The position numbers were made by a program, and so were the translations under genes. Positions 24,081 to 37,342 of a stretch of 64,000 nt of DNA are shown here, piece by piece. The DNA comes from Pestalotiopsis fici W106-1. Its lineage: Eukaryota; Ascomycota; Sordariomycetes; Amphisphaeriales; Sporocadaceae. The notes under the pieces are model-generated. The model saw nothing but the letters and a program-made list of their open reading frames with translations, did no database searches and was not told where the DNA came from. The stretch spans positions 5,799,013 through 5,863,012 of the forward strand of contig NW_006917093.1 in assembly GCF_000516985.1 (NCBI RefSeq), given 5' to 3'. How positions within the stretch are numbered: position 1 is the stretch's first letter; the number at the start of each line of letters is the position of its first letter.

Positions 24081-25017
24081 TCATAGAACGCCGTTCTTCT
24101 GAAAGACCTTCTTGAGCGAGTCCGTATCGAAATCCTCATCCTCTGGAATCATGTCAATGATACCGGTCATGTTGGCAAAGAGATCTCCTTGGTTCCTGTA
24201 GGCGAGAATAGTAGGCACGGCAGCATTGTCAAACTCAATGTCCTCGTAGTGAATCTTGACAAAGTGAATGTATGGATGCTCGGTGACCAGTGGCCGCAAT
24301 GCCTCGTGGATGAGACTTGACACTTGACACTATTGGGATCGTTAACTGCATTGTCTTTGAAGCGCTCTGGTGCGTCGCTGATGGTCTTACCTCATGGTCG
24401 TAAACAAATACCACAACGACCGTCTCTCTGCCAACCTTCTCAATCGCGTCAAGATAGCCGAGAGCGTCGACCGTGTCCATGCGGCCAAACATGCGCAGAC
24501 TCGGGCTGGTTCTGCGATTGCGGACACCACTCTTTGCCTCTTGCTCAAGCTCTTGCCGCCTGGCATCCCGCCATTGCTGGAGAAAGGACTCCTCGTCCGC
24601 ATCAAACTCGCCCTCACTGTCCTCGCTTTGGCTATTGGAGCCGGACTTGACGTTGTTCACGCCGAATACTGATCGCCTGGCGGCCCGGATCTTATCCCTC
24701 CACCTGGTCTGGCGTGCCTCCTCGTAGGCTCTGGCATCTGCAATGACACCCTTGACACCGGTGGCGCGTCCAGAGTCGAAGGCAGCCGGAGGCAGTTTGA
24801 AGTTGCCACCCTCCGAAGGGCCCTTGAGACTGGGCATACGCATGGCGGCGTCTATCTGTTCGTTGAGGTAGCGATCCTCTTCGTCTTCTTCGCTGTCGTT
24901 GTCTCGACGGTAGTCGTCTTTGTCCTCAGGGTGTACTCGGGGGCTGTCGCTTCCTGCGTTCTTGTTCAAGAGCTCTTGAAACTCCTCTTGGGCTGGTGTT
25001 GGGTTTGCGGAAGACAT
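24081..25017 (-). CDS. Phosducin-like protein (G-beta-gamma regulator/chaperone)
   Basis: Two exons on the minus strand (25017-24391 and 24329-24081) are split by a 61-bp intron with a GTAAGA donor and TAG acceptor. They encode 291 aa. In filamentous fungi members of this family (for example BDM-1 of Cryphonectria, PhnA of Aspergillus) are required for G-beta-gamma function and levels. The N-terminal half is acidic and helical, with the YRRDNDSEEDEEDRYLNEQI segment near 36-55. A basic central helix region follows. The C-terminal thioredoxin-like domain (about 175-285) contains RMFGRMDTVDALGYLDAIEK and the family-conserved VKIHYEDIEFDNAAVPT. The splice junction restores the conserved YDHE-CQVSSLI join. 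Start choice: the ATG at 25017 begins the acidic domain; the upstream in-frame extension has no ATG. Its likely partner, G-beta, is the next recognisable gene, 7.4 kb away on the same strand. Confidence 0.91.
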
Positions 25018-28000
25018 GATGGGCTGGCACGGGATGGGGGGGTACCGGAACAGTTTTATGCGCGTTGAGTGGTATGAAAGCAGGGTTCCTGTGAGGAAGG
25101 AAGAAAGCGTCCTTGGGGCTTTGGTGCCGGGCAGACCGCGTGTTTGTGGGCAGGGCAAAGAGCCAGTGTATCGGATGTGTGATCGAGGTGAGTGTGGTTG
25201 CCAGGATCAGGTTCTTTCTGGAACGAAAGCAGAAGGCAACGGTAGGCCCTGATCGGAGTTGGGGTACGGAATGGGCCCAGGTCGTAGTGCTACTGCATAC
25301 GTAGAAATGCGGCGCAGGGAAAAGGTTGCGAGGGCAAAGAGGGCACGCGTTGAAGCCCAAAGACAAACACCCCTGGTCTGCGTCAGGACGTTTCAGGGTC
25401 AAGGAGTCTAGCCAATTGTGCTGGCTATGCCAAGCGTTGCAAGCCTAGTGTTCGAAGCTAAAGGGAGAATGCTTGTTAATATCGCGGAGCAGAGAAGATC
25501 CACGAGGAGAGGCAGTTGATGGGCGTGCTGGGATCAAAGTGACATCGGGGCTTCGTGGCGAAGAGGGGGAATAGATTGCAGTGCATGCGATCGTGGATCA
25601 CAAAGGGAGGAGTTGCCATCCCAGAGAGAAATACTGTGTAAAGAGAGATAGAGAGAGGCGCAGCGGACGGGGTAGCGATTGGCGCCGTTGAAAGTTCCGG
25701 GTCTTACGGCTTGCCTGGGTAATGTGCTCGTGTCTGTGTGTGTTGTGTGTGGACGGTCTTGGCCGGGAGATACAAACAAACGGACAGAAATAGGCACGTA
25801 CCTCTGTCGATTTGCTAGAGGATGGATGAATTCCTGCCCGCGGACGTTTGATTTGAATGAACTAACCTAGGGCTGAGTAATATCCCACCCTTGCAGAGAG
25901 ATGAAGAGAGATCGGAAACAAAGAAGAAGCACGGGGAAGTTCTGGTTTCTGTCTACGGCCCAACAGCAGACAATCAGACGGTTGATCAAGCGATCAATGG
26001 GGGGGAAAACAAAAAAACGATCAGGCTGTGGTTCAAAGTTGGACGGCTGACGGAGGCTGATTTGGTTATTGATGCTGAAGTGAACCGAGGGGCGTTGTCG
26101 TGGCCAAAAGCAACAACAATCAAGTAGACAGACAGACGGACAAACAAAAAGACAGGAGACGGCAGGAGCGTGGTGACAGGGATCGGGGGGTAAAAAAAAC
26201 GTGGCATCCACATGAAATCCGAGTTAATGCAGCTTGGCCCGCAGTCACCAGGATCCAATAGCAGGAAGCTGGGAGGTGCCACTTCTGGGCACCCAATTTT
26301 CCAATCTGCCGTTTCAACCTCGAGTCTCATCTACAGTATGCCAACACCCTCATCAGACCGCCAGCCAGAACACAAATACAGAGAATGATGATTAATTGTA
26401 ATGAGCAAGCAGTAGCGGCACCAATTGCACACACGTAACGACTCTCGGCTTTTCAAGTGAAGTCTACGATAGCCACGTGTCTGTCGTCTGCATTTCTTGT
26501 CTTCTCCCCCGCACTGCTAGCCAAACTACCGTCCGTCCATACAGGGAGTAGGAGGAAGACACGCTGCACACCCTTGGGAGAGGCAGCTGAAGTACACCGA
26601 CATCCCGATCCTCGAGGCTAAGCAAGGGAGTCTCTGCTGTCAACACGAATTGCAAATTGACGGGCTTAAAAGAGCCTTTGATAAGCCTCTGGCACTCGAC
26701 GACGCTCGCTGTTCTACTGTGTACGATGTAACTCGTACATAGCAGTCCATCCAGAGCTGCGTTGCCTTGTTCATATCGCCGGGGTTGCTTTGCTACAGGG
26801 TCAAAAAGCAATTTATTAGCCGAATACGTGCTGCGTATCATTGCCAGGCTATAATTGAAAAACCGGCAAATCAGGTTTCCCTCAAAAGTTCCCCATTTGC
26901 ATCCTGCCTGGCCATGATTCTCCGCTTCTTGACTCATGGGCAGTACCTAGTCAATGCAGCCTACGTATTTCCCCCAGTATAGCAGTCGGCAGTCATGCCA
27001 TAGGAATGGCCTATACTCGTTTACCCAAATGCCGCGGGTGCTACCACTGGCACGGACGACGGGACCAACAAGTCGATCATCAACTGTATGACATCCGCCG
27101 TCTCCGGTCTCTTTCAAGGGACGTTGACACATGGAAGCTCAGGAGCGCCGTCGTCGATCCAATCTAGCTCCACCTGCAGCACAGGCAATTAAGAGTTCAA
27201 CGTCGTGCTTCACGATTGGCAACTTGACAGCTTCAGGGCCCTTCAAGGGCTTTTCATACTGGGGGGAACCCAGTCATGCAAAAACATTCCAACCAGCTAC
27301 TTCCTTGTCAAGTCCATCCATCTCACTTGGCGGATGCAGCAATGCCAAGGAGGAAGGATGAGAGAGAGACGGGTTAGGTATTATTCATCAATTGGGGCCA
27401 ACTGATCGTGTGGTTTCACCATCATGCAGAAGCGTGCCCAAGTCAAACGACAGATCGAAACATCATGTCATTCTTCTTTTCTGTTCAGACGAGAAGACAA
27501 ACAGAGCTGATGTCCCGGTCTCATCCCTGTCTTTCCATCAACAATACAGACTGAGAAAGCGTTGTTTGTAGCAACAAGAGTGGAAGATGTGATCCTTCGA
27601 GCATGCGAGACAGTGGCACATGAAGCAAACGGCAACTGGCGACTGCGTGTAAACATCCAAGGCTCTCGTCTTGGCGTCGCCTATTCGACGAAGCCGGTGC
27701 ACACCGCATGTTGGAATTCGGAAGGGATGGTCAGGTGCCTCGCCGTGAGGCTTGCTGCCATGAATAGACTTGCCCGGTGCCAATGAGTCTCGAAGGAACT
27801 CCTCCCTTACCAGCTTTGGCTCAGCTGATGCGTTATCTTGCAGTACGTACTGTTGTTCATGATATTTTGGCTGTATACTATGTAGTAGTAGTAGTAGTAC
27901 TGGAGTCTTGGTAGTCGTCCTCGTCGGTCAATGCTCGCTCTATCCTGGAATGAAAGCGTGCATAAAGGACTGTTGGCCCTTGGGGGAAAAAAGAACCGTC

Positions 28001-31000
28001 TCCATTCCTTCTGGAAGGCTGCGGGCATTCTAGCGTCGCCCAGTACAGACATACGTAGCACGTTCCAAAAATAGTCCAGGATGTCCTACTCGGTCCCCCC
28101 GGCGACTACATAGTATGAGGAGGCCCTGGATTGGGTGTCTATCTGCTCAAACTTGCCTGTGGTTCTATTACAATATGCAAAACTGCACACGATCCACGAA
28201 CGATGGGGGGTTTTCTTTTTCTTTCTTTTCAGTATCAGCTCATGGCAGCATGAATGGAAATGGAGATGCCAATCTCTCCTTCCATGCCCGGAAGGCCATT
28301 TATGCAAGGCGCAGTTTGTATTCTGTACGATTGCGCATGCGCGTACGTGTGAAGAAACGTTATGCAGCAGAATGGGTCCATTTGAATCAATCATATATGC
28401 ATTGTCGATAGCCGAAGACGGGCAAGGGAATTTAACAAGAGGTGGCCGCCGCGCCACTGGCCTGCATTTACAGCAGGTAGGCAGGTATAAGGGGCTGGGG
28501 GGTTGCACTGTCAAAGTACCTACCGATGCAAGCCGGCCAGGACTCGTGACAATTGCCAATCCTGGGGTGCCGTCTACAAGAGTAAAGGCCATCTCAAAAG
28601 ACCGAAAGAATCATGTTGCAAATTGGCCGGTCCCTGGCTTGTTGTAGTTTCTCGAGAGGATCCCGAGTTCCGTTGGGGCAGCCAGATCGTCGTTTAGTCA
28701 TTTACTAATAACAGCTGATCCCGCTACAGGTAGTACCCGACATGACAGCTTCCTACGACCTGGGACATGCTATTACATCCAATACTGCTGCTTGCTTACT
28801 GCCTTGACGACAGGGTTGGGCATGCCAACCTATTGCGACCTGCACACCCACAGCTCAGCTCGTTTCAGCTTTTCATCCACGTGGTAACCAGGCTACATCA
28901 TGAACTTGACTGTCAATCCGGCCAACATCACATACATGGACGAGCCTGGATGGAAAACCAGCCCTTTTAGCGATCCTCCCAAACCAGAATTCTTACCTGT
29001 GTATTCGTAGGTTTCGTCACTACCTGTAGTTTCTCAGCTCGCCTCGTATGCGACCCCATGCAACAGAGGTCTACTCTACGGTCCGAGCAGATGGATGATC
29101 GACCGCGTCCCGAGCCTTTGTTTCAAACACGGGACCTAGTATCTAACCTACCTAAATGCGAGCCGCCCTACGATGACAGCCAAACCTTCAACTCGCACCT
29201 AGACGGGGACGGGCAAGAAAAGTCTGCCAGAACCTGTGACATCGTTTCTTTCTCTCTATTATCAGATGAGATTTTCCCTAACGTCAGCAAAAGTCCTCGT
29301 CCAAAATTTGACACTTCCGTCACCCAGCTGAAACGTCTGATCTTAGATCGATGATCTCACCACTACCCTTTACCATTCCTCTTTTCTTTTCTTCCCCATC
29401 CTTTCTCTAGATCAAAGCCCCCCCCCCCCTTTACCTCTAAAATTGTTACATTCTGATGTATCCATGGTGCAGTACGGCAGCCTTGTGCCTACGGACAATC
29501 AACTCGTCACGGGTCTTTCGAAACCTTGAAGCTGTTTGGGATCCATTCGTTGAGCCCAAAGCACCGTCATTGCTGCGTCCTCCATGCTATTGTACTCGCA
29601 TGTTGGTCATCGTGGGGCAGCGAAGCGCCTGATTCGCCTCGCTGGATTCGCGTCAAGGCCGCTGGTTTCGGTATCTCAAAAGGATTGCCGTATCGAAGGA
29701 GACTTGATGGATGCCTGGCCTTGACAGGACTTGTACGAACCTGCTTCAGGGCCTTGCTTGGTCGACCTATTGAAGTCACCAATTCATGCGAATCTTCCTG
29801 TCGACACCATGTCTGCGAGGCTGATGAGCAGTACTCTTGAAGGACCGACTGCCCATTTGGGCCAGGACTGTTTCATGGGACGCTCGAATCGTCGACAACA
29901 ACCAGTCCGAGTCTTGGTGTATTCATGCCTGGTCATGAACGCGGATGGAACATGATGACAGAGGTATTGATGACTTGTTGGGGGTCACACGCGGTCCGAC
30001 AATATCTGTCCTCAATGGTTGCACTACACTATGAGCCATGCTGACCAGTGCGTCCCATTTCAGACAAATCTTTCAAATGCTGCTATTGCATGGTAGAAAT
30101 GTGTATCATGGACTCGAAGCGTGTAAGCAAACGAGATTTCAAATGCACAACCCGAAGCAAGTCTTTTCATGTGGCTCATGGCACATCTGTGCAAACTGAT
30201 GGTTCAACTTGCCATTACAGATCCACTGATTTCTTGGGAGCATTTCTTTTCTCCTTATTATTATCAATATTGAACTGGTCCATACTGATCAAAGCTATGC
30301 GCTCTGTTGAGTAGTCAACTATACGAGGCTGCTTGTGTTGACATTAAGTTGATAGGTCTCGAGCATTCCACGACTGACTGTTATCCATTTCGAGCGCAAA
30401 GCCGGGATGAAATGAGCCGCGTAGTCCCCGGCTGTACTCACCTTGCCATAGAAGTAGCGGTCTAGTCCTAGGATGTTGTTTTATTTTGACAAGAGCCACT
30501 GGGCTACCTTGCAACTGCCAATATATCGACGTCTGATACCCGATGCATGGTTCAACGGCCATATAGAAGGCTCTCTCCTCTGCAGGCTGCATGATGTACA
30601 CTGCAAACGCTGCCTGTAAGAAAAACATGAAGCGAATCGCTCCGGTCAAAGGCCGGACCTTCAGTAGGCGGAATGTGATGGTCTCGTACCATTGTGGGCC
30701 AGTCGCTATCTACTTGCGTCAATAACACACAGACATGCAAAGAACACGAACCGACCATTTCCCAAGCCAGTCTCAAACCCGCCATGACGATAAGGTGAGC
30801 ATATATCTTTGGTCTTGTAGCTCTCCACGGATCAGTCGTCCTCACCCGAGCAAAGGATATCGGTGTGGTAATCTCAGTCTACCACTGAAGAGTTCCTTTG
30901 GCTTTTTCCAGGTTTGAGGTGAGAGGGACGAGACCTGGGAGATTCATTCCAATACATGCACACGTTTGTCCAGTGTCCCAGCAGGAAAATTCGTATTACG

Positions 31001-32377
31001 ATTCAAGTCGCGGGTAGGTATCAAGATGTGACCAGGGACGACTGTATGAAGGAGCGAATATTCCACCTGCTATTTGGGTCATGTCCTGGCGAGCAAGCAT
31101 TCCACGACAAGTCTGCGAGGCGCAAGCCATTCCCACGAGTCACATAGCCATAACGCATGGCGTGTCTTGTTATCGAGTCGCTACAACCGAATGTGGCACA
31201 ATTTAGGTTCAAGTAATTTTAACCGTCATGCATTATTATATGTTGGTACAGGGCCGGTGAAGGAGGCCTTTGATTCACTACGCTTCCTTTTCCAGTTCTC
31301 CCTCCCTGCAAATGCTCCTTCTCCGCTTGCTCTCTCTCTCTCGCACGCGCTCTCTCTCCTCTGCTTACCATCCATCCCTACATGCCGTATTCCATCACAT
31401 AAGTTCGAATTCGAACTCGTAAAACTGTCTCCTAGCTCTCATGTCCACAAAAAGACGAAAAAACAAAACAAAAACAAAGCAAAAGGGAATAGAGACACAG
31501 GACAGGAGAGAAAGAATTCCGCAAAACAAAGAGCCAGTGTTTCCTCACGCCTCAGTATGCTCGTAGGTTCCTCTCGTCCACATGGTAGGTCGGCTGCCAT
31601 GCAGTTAACGGCCTCCGAATTTTTTAAAATCTTATCCACATATCATGGTAACACATGCCTCTGTTGCCATCTACCATAACGAGATCGGGGGTGTCAAATA
31701 AAGCAAGAAAAGGAAATCAAAAAGAAGGAAACAAGGAGGAATCAATAGAGGCCGAACGCCATTTTGGCGGTAAAGATGGGGGGGTATAGACAAGTCCTAG
31801 CGGACAGTGCGTTTGTGAGAGCCGTCTTTTTTTCTCTCGTCACATCGACCACCTTTTCGACAAATTGCCTGCACCAAGACAAATACGGCGAATGCGTTGG
31901 GTGTATTCTGCCCGATTTCCACATTGGCCGTGGCCACCGGCCTGATAGGCGTCCAAATGTGACCAATTGGAAATGTACAGTCGAGTTCGTATGCTATCCT
32001 TGCCGATGGTTGGTAGAGTTGCCAACAGCAGGACTAGTGAGAGTCGGACAGAGACTGAAGCCGATGTCTTGAGACGGTTGAATCATATTATAGGCCATAC
32101 CAACAATCGTAAGTCGACTGGCTAACGGCGAGTATCGGTTGTGTATCAAAGGAAAATGGTATTGCGAAAGAGGCTGTCGTGACTTCGTCTTGGATACGCC
32201 TTCTCTTTGAAAATTATAAGGGCGTATCGGGGTGAAATTAGTGCAAAATAATCACTTTGAAGAAGAGGTGAGAGGAGGCGCTCCAGTAACGTGCGTGGTG
32301 TCAGACAGTTTGCTCTCAAAAAGTCATCGGCCCGCCGTCGCTGCCGCCGCTGCCTTCGCGGATAATCATTTTGAGGT
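25018..32377. other. 7.4-kb gene-poor region between the phosducin-like and G-beta genes
   Basis: The left 1.3 kb is pyrimidine-rich on the minus strand and probably promoter and leader of the phosducin-like gene. The rest has many frames of 60-200 codons on both strands (largest 31074-31679 and 28135-28647), none with a recognisable domain, and overlapping frames on opposite strands. There is a TAG microsatellite at 27883-27899 and CT-rich stretches near 31330. I find no tRNA, rRNA or transposon protein. Confidence 0.5.
27883..27899. repeat. TAG trinucleotide microsatellite
   Basis: Between five and six TAG units in intergenic DNA. Confidence 0.85.
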
Positions 32378-33934
32378 TTAGTAGGCCCAGATTTTAAGCT
32401 AGAACAATGATCAATCAGCCGGGGCTATCGCGTACCTGGAGACTCGAGAGAATACTTACGACTGAATCCCAAGAACCTGTGCACAAGCTGATACCATCGT
32501 TGCTAACACCCAGACAGCTGACACGGTTCTCGTGGCCCACCAGGGAGCCGACCTTCTCGCCACGGGTGATATCCCAGACCTATTGGCATGTTAATAATGC
32601 GGTTCATTTCCATCATGGTGAGAAGCGTCCTGGAAAACTCACCTTGCACTCGAAATCATCGTAACCAGCAAACAGCAGGCGACCAGAAACAGAGGTGGCG
32701 ACGGAAGTAATACCACAAAGAATAGATTCCGACTAGAGATAAGAGTCAGTTTTATGTGAACGCGTTGCGAGTTTTTGACGTTAGCGTTACTTACACCATA
32801 GAGGTTCAGCTCCCTATCAGCACGAATATCGAAGAGTCGGCAGGTGGCGTCGTCGGAACCTGTCACGAAAGAGTGGCCGTCGGGGAAGAACTGAATGGCG
32901 TTGATATCGGACTCGTGGCCGGCGAATGTCTGAACGGCCTTGCCAGCACGAATATCCCACAGCTTGGCAAAAGCATCGCAGGCACCAGAAATGAAGGTGT
33001 TCTGGTTGGTGGGGTTCAAGCTGATGCTCATGACATCGCCAAGATGGTCGGCAAACTCCATGACCTTGGTGCCCGTCTCGATATCCCACTTCATACAAGT
33101 CATGTCACCAGAAGAAGTCAGGATGCTGCGGTCATTGATGAAGCGGCAGCAAGAGAGGTAACCAGCGTGGCCCGAGAGCTCGCGGGCGACACGGGTGGGA
33201 CCATCCCGGTTTTGGTTGAGGTTGTAGATGGAGCAGATGTTGTCGAGACCACCACAAGCCACATAGTTACCGCTTGGAGCATATGCGCAAGTCATGACCC
33301 ATGAAGATCGCAGCGGAATGGCATGAACCTTGTTTGTCGTGTACGCGTCCCAAATGATCAGCTTTCCATCCTGCGAGGCGGACACCAGGTGTCTTCTATC
33401 GGTCGACCAGTGCATGGCGTAGATCTTGGCCAAATGGCCCTTCAACGTTCTCTTCGTCTTCATCAGCTGGTTTCTGGGGATTGAGTCGTGCGACTGCTGC
33501 GACACGGCGCGCACTGCATAAGAAACATTTCATATTAGCACATGGGTCGATTAGAGAGATGCTGTCAAGAACATGACAGAGATGGCAGGGGTGAGATTAT
33601 GGCATCGACTTGGGGCGCTGAGCAAAGCAAGCAAACGGCCAAGCAAACCAGCAAACAATCAATGAGAGTAGAGACCGATTGGCTGAAAGGGGGCGTAAAT
33701 TGGGTGCGCGAGTTTGCGCGAACACGAGCAAATGTGAATGGAGCTCGCTCGCACGGCGGACAATTGATTGTGATGATGCATGAGGAGGGGAGCATTCAAC
33801 TCACGAGTGGTGTCGGCCAATTCATCCTTCTTCCGCTTGATTCTGTCCTTGAGGGTTTCGGCCTCGCGCCGGGCCTGTTGAATGCGCGCCTGCATCGCCT
33901 CAGGCGATACATCGTTCGGCCGTTGTGAGTCCAT
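32378..33934 (-). CDS. Heterotrimeric G-protein beta subunit
   Basis: Five exons on the minus strand (33934-33805, 33513-32795, 32732-32643, 32579-32460, 32398-32378) encode 359 aa, the usual fungal length. Introns are 291, 62, 63 and 61 bp, with GTGAGT or GTAAGT donors, and all junctions keep phase. The last exon is only 21 nt and encodes the conserved end LKIWAY. Residues 1-55 form the coiled coil that binds G-gamma ([20 protein letters not shown] and onward). The rest is a seven-bladed WD40 propeller, with blades recognisable by [44 protein letters not shown] and GHENRVSCL, each followed by a WD-type end. At the plasma membrane it carries pheromone, nutrient and pathogenicity signals with G-alpha and G-gamma. 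Its chaperone-like partner lies 7.4 kb away. No G-alpha or G-gamma gene is in the window. Confidence 0.97.
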
Positions 33935-35095
33935 GGCGAGATTTGACGTTTGAGAACACTGGTGAGCGTGCTGCTTGCCGACGGGGGCTTCGGAAAGGGG
34001 GGGTTGTTGAAAAAGGAGAGCGAGCAGAGAGCTGTGGCTCGTGGGGGGTGTGAGAAAGAGAGAGGAGCGGGTGGTCGGGTGAGAAGAGAAGCAGAGCGAG
34101 TGTGCCGACGACGAAGAGTTGAAAGGTTGCGCACGTTGGGTCAGGAGGAGGAACGACGACAACAACAACGACAGCAACAGACGACAACGAGGTCGGAGAT
34201 GGGGGGTGGTGGTTGTTGTTGTTGGGTTGTGGTTTGACGGCAACAGCGACGAATTGATGGATGTGTGGAGAGGACACCGAAGGAAAAAAGGGAAAAAAGG
34301 TGTGGTTGAGGTTGGATAGGTAGACCAAGCAGCAGTAGTTGTCGCTTGGGTAGGTAGGTCCGGGTGTGAGGAGAATGCTTAGAATGCGAGCTCCAGGGGT
34401 GGTTGCGACAGCTGACCAGTCAGAGACGCCCTCTGGGCACTTAGTAGTGATTCTCGCCGGGGGCGGGCAGCGGGCAGGATGAGGATGAGTCCAAAGGGTG
34501 GAGCAGTTCGATTTCGATTGCAGGAGACGATGCTGGGGTCCGTTTTGACGGTACACACCCAGGACTTGGTTCCATTCATTTTAGTGGTGAGTTGGTAGCG
34601 TAGTAGCCAGTGGGTGGTACGTAGTGTGATTTTTATTTCCATTTCTTTTTTGATACTTTATTTATGACTTCTATTCCCTTGTCTGAAAATACTTGTAGGC
34701 TATGATGGTTCTAATGAGAAGAAGAGAAAGAGGAAGAAGAGGAGTGGTGGGGTTGAGAAACCACACATACGAGCTCACGAATACTGAATAGAGGTGAACA
34801 GAGAACCCCCCCGCCGGTCTGGTAGGCAAAGATTACATTACTACCGCAAGTGCATCAATGTTATTTGTTGGATAATGTACCTCAACTCGACACGGGATTT
34901 GAATGTCAAATGCAATAGAAAACCGATCACGTCCCTTAGTATTGTGTTTATGCACATATTACTATCACGTGAAACCTTGGGCCAGCCAGAAGAGAATATA
35001 GAGAGTCTTTCGCTTCTTCTCTTGATATTACTCTGATAAATCAAGACAACAAAAAAAAAAATGGATTCATTTGAGTGAATGGAGGCCTGCTGGGT

Positions 35096-35107
35096 CTAGG
35101 TACCTAG
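35096..35107. repeat. 12-bp palindrome CTAGGTACCTAG
   Basis: A perfect palindrome, followed 4 nt later by another GTACCTAG-type half. The identical 12-mer recurs at 54470-54481. Confidence 0.8.
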
Positions 35108-35709
35108 CAAGTACCTAGTTTTGGCAGTGGGCGGGCGACGTGGAGCGAGAGAGGGAGGGGTGGGCACTTGTGGTCCATGCTGAAAGTGGGAATACATAGT
35201 AGAGGGAGAAAAAAAAAAGGAGATTCAACTTAGCACCGGCTCCAAAATTCGAGATTACATTCAATTGCCCTCTTCTGCGTATACGACCGATGCGCAAACT
35301 GTACAGACACTGTGTCCAGCATAAGCATTTTCAGTCGGTTTCATTATTGCTACCTGAGGAAGCAAGGCCCTGGTTGACTGACTGACTGCCTTGTGCCTAC
35401 TTTGCTTGCTGGTCTGTCTGCCTGTCTCCGGTGGTGCCAAGCAAGCTTGGTTGGTAAGCTGTTCATCAACCCCCATTGGAATAGTCTCTCTTCTAAACAT
35501 GGGCACTGTGCTGCGAAGAGGTTAGAAGGACCCAACCACTTTGCTCACCTACATTACGGAATACCCTACTGATTGATTACCTTTGCTTGCCTACCTGACC
35601 CCTACATGCGCTATTCACGCACAATTTACTTTCAAGGTACATTGGCGTGGATGAGTGATGAGTTTGGTAGACTACGGTAACTTTCTATGTCTCCCGTTGG
35701 ATGTGGTCC

Positions 35710-35729
35710 TTTTTTTTTTTTTTTTTTTT
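35710..35729. repeat. Poly-T tract, 20 bp
   Basis: A homopolymer run in the gene-poor block, without adjacent coding sequence. Confidence 0.9.
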
Positions 35730-37242
35730 CCCTTTCAACGGTGCGGTGAAGCGCGGCATGGGTAAAGGTGCACCACATACATACATTACAACACAATACT
35801 GAGCGCGTGAGCTTGACTTTCACCTAACCAAAGCATTGCTCAATGCTGACGTTAATATAATGAACTTGATAGTAAGCCAGAGTGTCCGTCGTTAGCGGAT
35901 ACGCAGATCATCCGACACTGAAGTGCCGTTTGCCCTGAGCGAGACGAGAGTCCATGGTGGCAAAACCAGGACATGTTCCGCTGCTGGTACCCACGACTCC
36001 AGTCGAAGATCGTGAAGAAGAAGAACGGCGTTGTTGTCCATCGTCTTTTATTATTGCACTACACAGGCTGGCCACTCGCCATCTGGCACTACCACCTTAC
36101 ACTACTTGCCATCACCTCGTGGCATGATGAGCTACCACATTACTACTACTGTGTGCTAATTGAAGACGACCGATGCGGGCCTCTAGTCTATCAAGTCCAG
36201 CCGCTAGACAAAATCCCAAGTTGGCTCGAACTCGGCATTTTACGCTATTCATTCCTTTTCAGCTCACTGGCGGCACGGGTCTTGATGAGTTGCTCAGTAC
36301 AGATGCGGATGAAGGATGAGACAGGAGGCTCTTCGCGCCCGCTGCTGAAGAAAAAGCCCACCGAGGCCGTCGTTCGCCTACTGCTCACAAGCGCCAAGCC
36401 CGTCTGCCACTTAGTGAAATTGAGCTCGACGCAAGTCAAGACATTTCAAGCTCCAATTCTCTTTGCCAACTACCGACTAGGAGGCAACTAAAAACTACTC
36501 AGATTACAGCAATACGAATATCATACTCAACAGATGGAAACCAGCTTTTGTTGAATCTTTTGTGTGTTAGGGCCCGCGGGGTTGAAAAGACCATCCCGAT
36601 GACCAGTAGCCCTCCGTTCCGCAGTATCACTACAGATGTACTGGTATTCCGGGCACTGCTGAATGAGCAGGTAATGTATACACCCATCAGGGCAATTCAA
36701 CTAGCCTCGGTGAAGTACATGGGAAGATGGGAAGAGAGCGAGTGATCCAGAATGAGTCGTGACAAGTCATGGCAGGACAACACGACAGACATGATATCAA
36801 TTATATCTTGCCTTGATCCACTGGAGAGAGACAAAGTAGCTATTCACTAATCCTTCCAATGTGTACATGGGAAACTCCTAGCTTCGCTGCACCCAATTGG
36901 TCTGATGGCACCGAGCCCAGAATGTTCAGGTGGAATAATTTGACTGATGGCCGACTTACTACTGTGTGGTATTATGTTAGATACACAGGAGGTCGCTGCG
37001 ACTGTATAAATAGTTAGGCCCTAGTACCTGCAGCTGCATTCGTAAAATGACACTGTCCGCGGGCAAGTTTCTTGACTCCTTTGGATGCCAGCCGCCGAGA
37101 GGCGAGATTGGGGGCCAATCAATACATTATGTACCTTGTCTACCTCTACATACAGCAGTGCAGATAAGGTACCCTGACCAGGTTGTAGGTGGTACGTAGG
37201 TTGTTGCCCTGAGTGTGTACATAGTATGGGGTATTATGGATG

Positions 37243-37342
37243 NNNNNNNNNNNNNNNNNNNNNNNNNNNNNNNNNNNNNNNNNNNNNNNNNNNNNNNNNN
37301 NNNNNNNNNNNNNNNNNNNNNNNNNNNNNNNNNNNNNNNNNN
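37243..37342. other. Assembly gap (100 Ns)
   Basis: Exactly 100 unknown bases, a conventional placeholder for a scaffold join of unknown true size. Frames shown across it are artefacts. The sequence to its right starts with a G-run, and the join sits in a gene-poor block, so missing sequence could include repeats or a gene. Confidence 0.98.

Noticed and set aside
25018..25158. In-frame 47-codon extension of the phosducin-like protein
   Set aside because: It starts with a non-ATG codon, and the family begins with the acidic helical region reached from the ATG at 25017.
28086..28647. Overlapping plus and minus frames of about 170 codons as genes
   Set aside because: They overlap on opposite strands and neither has a domain or a convincing start region.
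33935..34243. In-frame N-terminal extension of G-beta of about 103 codons
   Set aside because: The frame is open but starts with TTG and has no ATG. Its composition is that of a CT-rich leader, and the ATG at 33934 gives the exact family length and start.
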